Below, in pieces: positions 29,873 through 31,351 of a DNA stretch of 31,351 bases (position 1 is its first letter; every line of letters starts with the position of its first letter). Position numbers and translations under genes: made by a program. The notes under the pieces were generated by a model. It did not search any database. It was not told the DNA's origin and was given only the letters and a program-made list of their open reading frames with translations. The DNA comes from JBAZFF01 sp043815465 (lineage in GTDB: Bacteria; Patescibacteriota; Minisyncoccia; Minisyncoccales; RBG-13-42-11), in the NCBI GenBank assembly GCA_043815465.1, contig JBDRIW010000052.1:1-31351 (forward strand). The letters are read 5' to 3'.

Positions 29873-30382
29873 TTATTTTTTGGAAATTATCATTGTAAAT
29901 CCTCTGGGTTCTCTTTTCAATTCTTTTTCTGTTTTTATTGGTATTATTTCATTTAAAGACTCAAGGAAGCTCATCATTTTCTCTCTTCCAAAATCCCCTA
30001 AGGCTTTTTGTCTTCCTCTTAAAGGCAGGTCTATTCTCACCGTATCTCCCTTTTTAAGAAACTTTTCGGCTAAATTGGCCCTTGTCTCCATATCGTGCTT
30101 TGAAATGTTGTAAGTGAGTCTTATCGCCTTCAATTCCCCGCCTTTATTTTTACGGTTATGTTTTTCTTTTTTTTCTTCTTGATATAAATATTTTCCGATA
30201 TTTCCTATTTTACAAACAGGGGGCTCAACTTTTTCTGTTACCTGAATAAGGTCTAGGCTCTTTTCTTTGGCTAAACTAAGACCCTCTTCCAAAGGAACAA
30301 TTCCAAGTTGATTTCCAATTTCATCTATCAATCTTATTTCTGTAGCCCTTATTTGGTTGTTTATAAAAATTCTTTTAGGCAA
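29873..30382 (-). CDS. infC: Translation initiation factor IF-3, TTG start
   Basis: IF-3 binds the 30S subunit and checks the start codon and initiator tRNA. The 169-aa protein has the N-domain (NNQIRATEIRLIDEIGNQLG), a Lys-rich linker and a C-domain (KAIRLTYNISKHDMETRANL, KGDTVRIDLPLRGRQ). The only in-frame start available after the upstream stop is TTG at 30382-30380, followed by CCT AAA AGA; no ATG precedes the conserved NNQIRA. A rare start codon is the known basis of infC self-control in E. coli (AUU there). The start overlaps the stop of the upstream endonuclease gene by 8 bases, so translation is probably coupled. Confidence 0.94.
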   Translation of the reverse strand: MPKRIFINNQIRATEIRLIDEIGNQLGIVPLEEGLSLAKEKSLDLIQVTEKVEPPVCKIGNIGKYLYQEEKKEKHNRKNKGGELKAIRLTYNISKHDMETRANLAEKFLKKGDTVRIDLPLRGRQKALGDFGREKMMSFLESLNEIIPIKTEKELKREPRGFTMIISKK

Positions 30383-30839
30383 TTTCTTTTATTAATTTTG
30401 TTCTTGGTAATATTTCAAAAAACTTTTTTAAAAATATAGCCCTTTTTTTGTTAATTATCAAAGAATATTTTCCATTTCTTGGAGTGACTTTGACGTACTC
30501 TTTGATTACTAATTTCGACCTGATTAATTTATATGTTTTCAAATAAGGCAGAATCTGTTTTAGGATGTTTAAAGCTTGTCGATTTCTTACTCTGTAAATA
30601 TAGGCGATACAATGATTTTCATTTTTACTCATTTTTACTCTTATGTCTCCAGCTCCTATAGTCTTTTTTACCCACTTAAGCATATAAAGGTCTGTATTAT
30701 CTATTTCTACTAATAATGATCTGTTTTTATTTGCATTAGTGCGACTTAAAGTTACAGTTCCTTCTCCATCTATTAATCCGGCTAAATAACCAGCCTCCTC
30801 AGGCTTCAAACTATTAATTTTATTATACTTTATTTTCAT
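30375..30839 (-). CDS. LAGLIDADG homing endonuclease, single-motif
   Basis: A 154-aa free-standing homing endonuclease. One LAGLIDADG motif, YLAGLIDGEGTVTL (18-31) with the catalytic acid at E26, followed by the usual beta-strand DNA-binding segments (LVEIDNTDLYML, HCIAYIYRVRNRQALNIL, KYKLIRSKLVIKEY-type region). A single motif implies action as a homodimer. It looks intact. It lies 16 bases after the mature tmRNA end and overlaps infC by 8 bases, so it has been placed between ssrA and infC without interrupting either. No intron or intein boundary is visible. It has no Shine-Dalgarno, so it is probably read from the smpB-ssrA transcript. Confidence 0.9.
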   Translation of the reverse strand: MKIKYNKINSLKPEEAGYLAGLIDGEGTVTLSRTNANKNRSLLVEIDNTDLYMLKWVKKTIGAGDIRVKMSKNENHCIAYIYRVRNRQALNILKQILPYLKTYKLIRSKLVIKEYVKVTPRNGKYSLIINKKRAIFLKKFFEILPRTKLIKEIA

Positions 30840-30855
30840 TTAATTATTAATTATG

Positions 30856-31197
30856 TGGAGGTGAGGAGAATTGAACTCCTGTCCAAAAAATTTCTTTAAA
30901 ACATTTCTACAAGCATAGCCAGATTTTATATAAGATATAGAGTTTAAACCGGGCAAAAAATCTATATCTTTGATACAGAGCCATTTTCAATAGTTATCCT
31001 GAATCAAAAAACTATCTATCTCGCTAAAATAACACCTCGGATCTGCCTAGCGAGAATCCTCAGACGAGATGGCATTAGGCGAATGCTAATGCTGGTTTTT
31101 TGAATAAGTTGGCACTTATTTCTTTATTAGTTTTACAAGATCTAATAACTCGGCTTGCATATTTTAATTAGATTTTCTGTCGAAGCCTTTCACCCCC
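30856..31197 (-). ncRNA. ssrA: Transfer-messenger RNA (tmRNA)
   Basis: tmRNA with SmpB rescues stalled ribosomes and tags the nascent peptide for degradation. The 342-nt RNA has the tRNA-like ends: 5' GGGGGUG (31197-31191) pairs with 3' CACCUCC (30863-30857), including the G3-U70 pair that specifies alanine, and the T arm GGACAGGAGUUCAAUUCUCC precedes it. The discriminator is A at 30856; CCA is not encoded (next bases CAT). The 5' side has the conserved GUGAAAGGCUUCGACAG. The tag frame starts with GCC at 31113 and ends UAA at 31077-31075, encoding ANLFKKPALAFA, a 12-residue tag ending ALAFA where ALAA is usual. The 5' end overlaps smpB by 8 bases. Confidence 0.96.
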
Positions 31198-31351
31198 TCA
31201 AATTCAATTCTCTTTTCATATCTATTTCAGTCTCTCTTTTTTTTATCGTTTCTCTCTTATCTTTCTGTTTCTTTCCTTTGGCGACTCCAAACTCTAACTT
31301 AATATTACTCTTCAGAGTATACACCTTTATTGGGATTAAAGTCAACCCTTT
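31190..31351 (-). CDS. smpB: SsrA-binding protein SmpB, C-terminal end (partial at window edge)
   Basis: The last 53 codons of smpB, running off the right edge. The frame reads KGLTLIPIKVYTLKSNIKLE, then FGVAKGKKQKDKRETIKKRE, which matches the SmpB core strand and the conserved GKK-x-x-DKR-E-x-x-K motif; the tail ending RELNLRG is the part that folds into the mRNA channel. The TGA stop is at 31192-31190, inside the mature tmRNA sequence whose 5' end is at 31197. The N-terminal RNA-binding part is outside the window. Confidence 0.93.
   Translation of the reverse strand, partial: KGLTLIPIKVYTLKSNIKLEFGVAKGKKQKDKRETIKKRETEIDMKRELNLRG

Noticed and set aside
30375..30856. Group I intron hosting the LAGLIDADG gene
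   Set aside because: Both ssrA and infC are continuous on either side and no intron core is seen, so the endonuclease looks free-standing.
31316..31346. TTGACT-18-TATACT promoter-like sequence for ssrA on the minus strand (-10 at 31321-31316)
   Set aside because: It lies in a conserved coding part of smpB (GLTLIPIKVYTL), so the match may be forced by the protein. It could still be a real internal promoter, so it is not listed as a feature.
1..31351. TGA recoded as glycine or tryptophan
   Set aside because: Several genes end sensibly at TGA and no protein shows in-frame TGA, so the standard code fits.
1..31351. CRISPR array
   Set aside because: No regularly spaced direct repeats of 20-40 bases were seen in any intergenic region.

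Overview
The window reads as a stretch of a low-GC, gene-dense bacterial chromosome, most likely a Candidatus Patescibacteria (CPR), Parcubacteria-like. That placement is inferred from gene content and style: very short intergenic gaps, AGA-dominated arginine codons, a short Mur ligase without its usual N-terminal domain, a stand-alone 5'-3' exonuclease in place of full PolI, half-size membrane transporters, a small EF-Tu-domain-2-like protein, and CPR-type sensor kinases. TGA acts as a normal stop (the zinc-ribbon gene, the permease, smpB), so the code looks standard and not the TGA=Gly code of Gracilibacteria/Absconditabacteria.

Layout. 1-376: the 5' end of an IS-type transposase gene, then a short promoter-driven RNA closed by a 20-bp stem. 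378-2211: a PilB/GspE-type ATPase diverging from tsaE. 2204-8204 (+): a 5'-3' exonuclease, then a run of flavodoxin membrane sensor, histidine kinase, two single-domain response regulators, mutM and holA. 8188-10403 (-): rpsT and uvrB. 10624-13343 (+): a MurE-like ligase, a zinc-ribbon protein, a 59-aa basic protein and a NIF3-family protein. 13350-15590: elp3 and a Trm9-like methyltransferase whose start codons touch head to head. 15593-15785: a second promoter-driven structured RNA. 15816-19063 (+): LOG-family protein, EF-Tu-domain-2-like protein, permease and an endonuclease Q homologue. 19112-21349 (-): a small unknown gene, ispG, ispH and tRNA-His. 21405-22137 (+): greA behind a leader peptide and two mutually exclusive hairpins. 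22172-29269 (+): HD hydrolase, flippase-like protein, half-MFS protein, PolX, a Nudix gene remnant, a TreT-like glycosyltransferase and a PurF homologue with a dead glutaminase site. 29330-31351 (-): smpB, ssrA (tmRNA), a LAGLIDADG endonuclease gene, infC, rpmI and rplT.

Themes. DNA repair is heavily represented (MutM, UvrB, PolX, EndoQ-like, 5'-3' exonuclease). A flavodoxin-headed two-component system sits directly upstream of mutM, suggesting redox sensing, although the response regulators have no DNA-binding domain. Translation quality control and decoding also stand out: Elp3 plus a Trm9-like enzyme suggest an eukaryote/archaeon-style wobble-uridine pathway, and smpB runs into ssrA so that tmRNA 5' maturation should remove the smpB stop codon.

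Many genes here have a -10-like hexamer only a few bases before the start codon and no Shine-Dalgarno sequence, which suggests leaderless mRNAs; a minority (zinc-ribbon gene, PurF-like gene, small gene at 19112) have strong AGGAGG sites. The most interesting candidates are the smpB/ssrA overlap, the Elp3/Trm9-like pair, the greA attenuator, the single in-frame stop splitting the flavodoxin sensor from its kinase, the glutaminase-dead PurF, the homing-endonuclease ORF coupled to a TTG-started infC, and the two unassigned structured RNAs.
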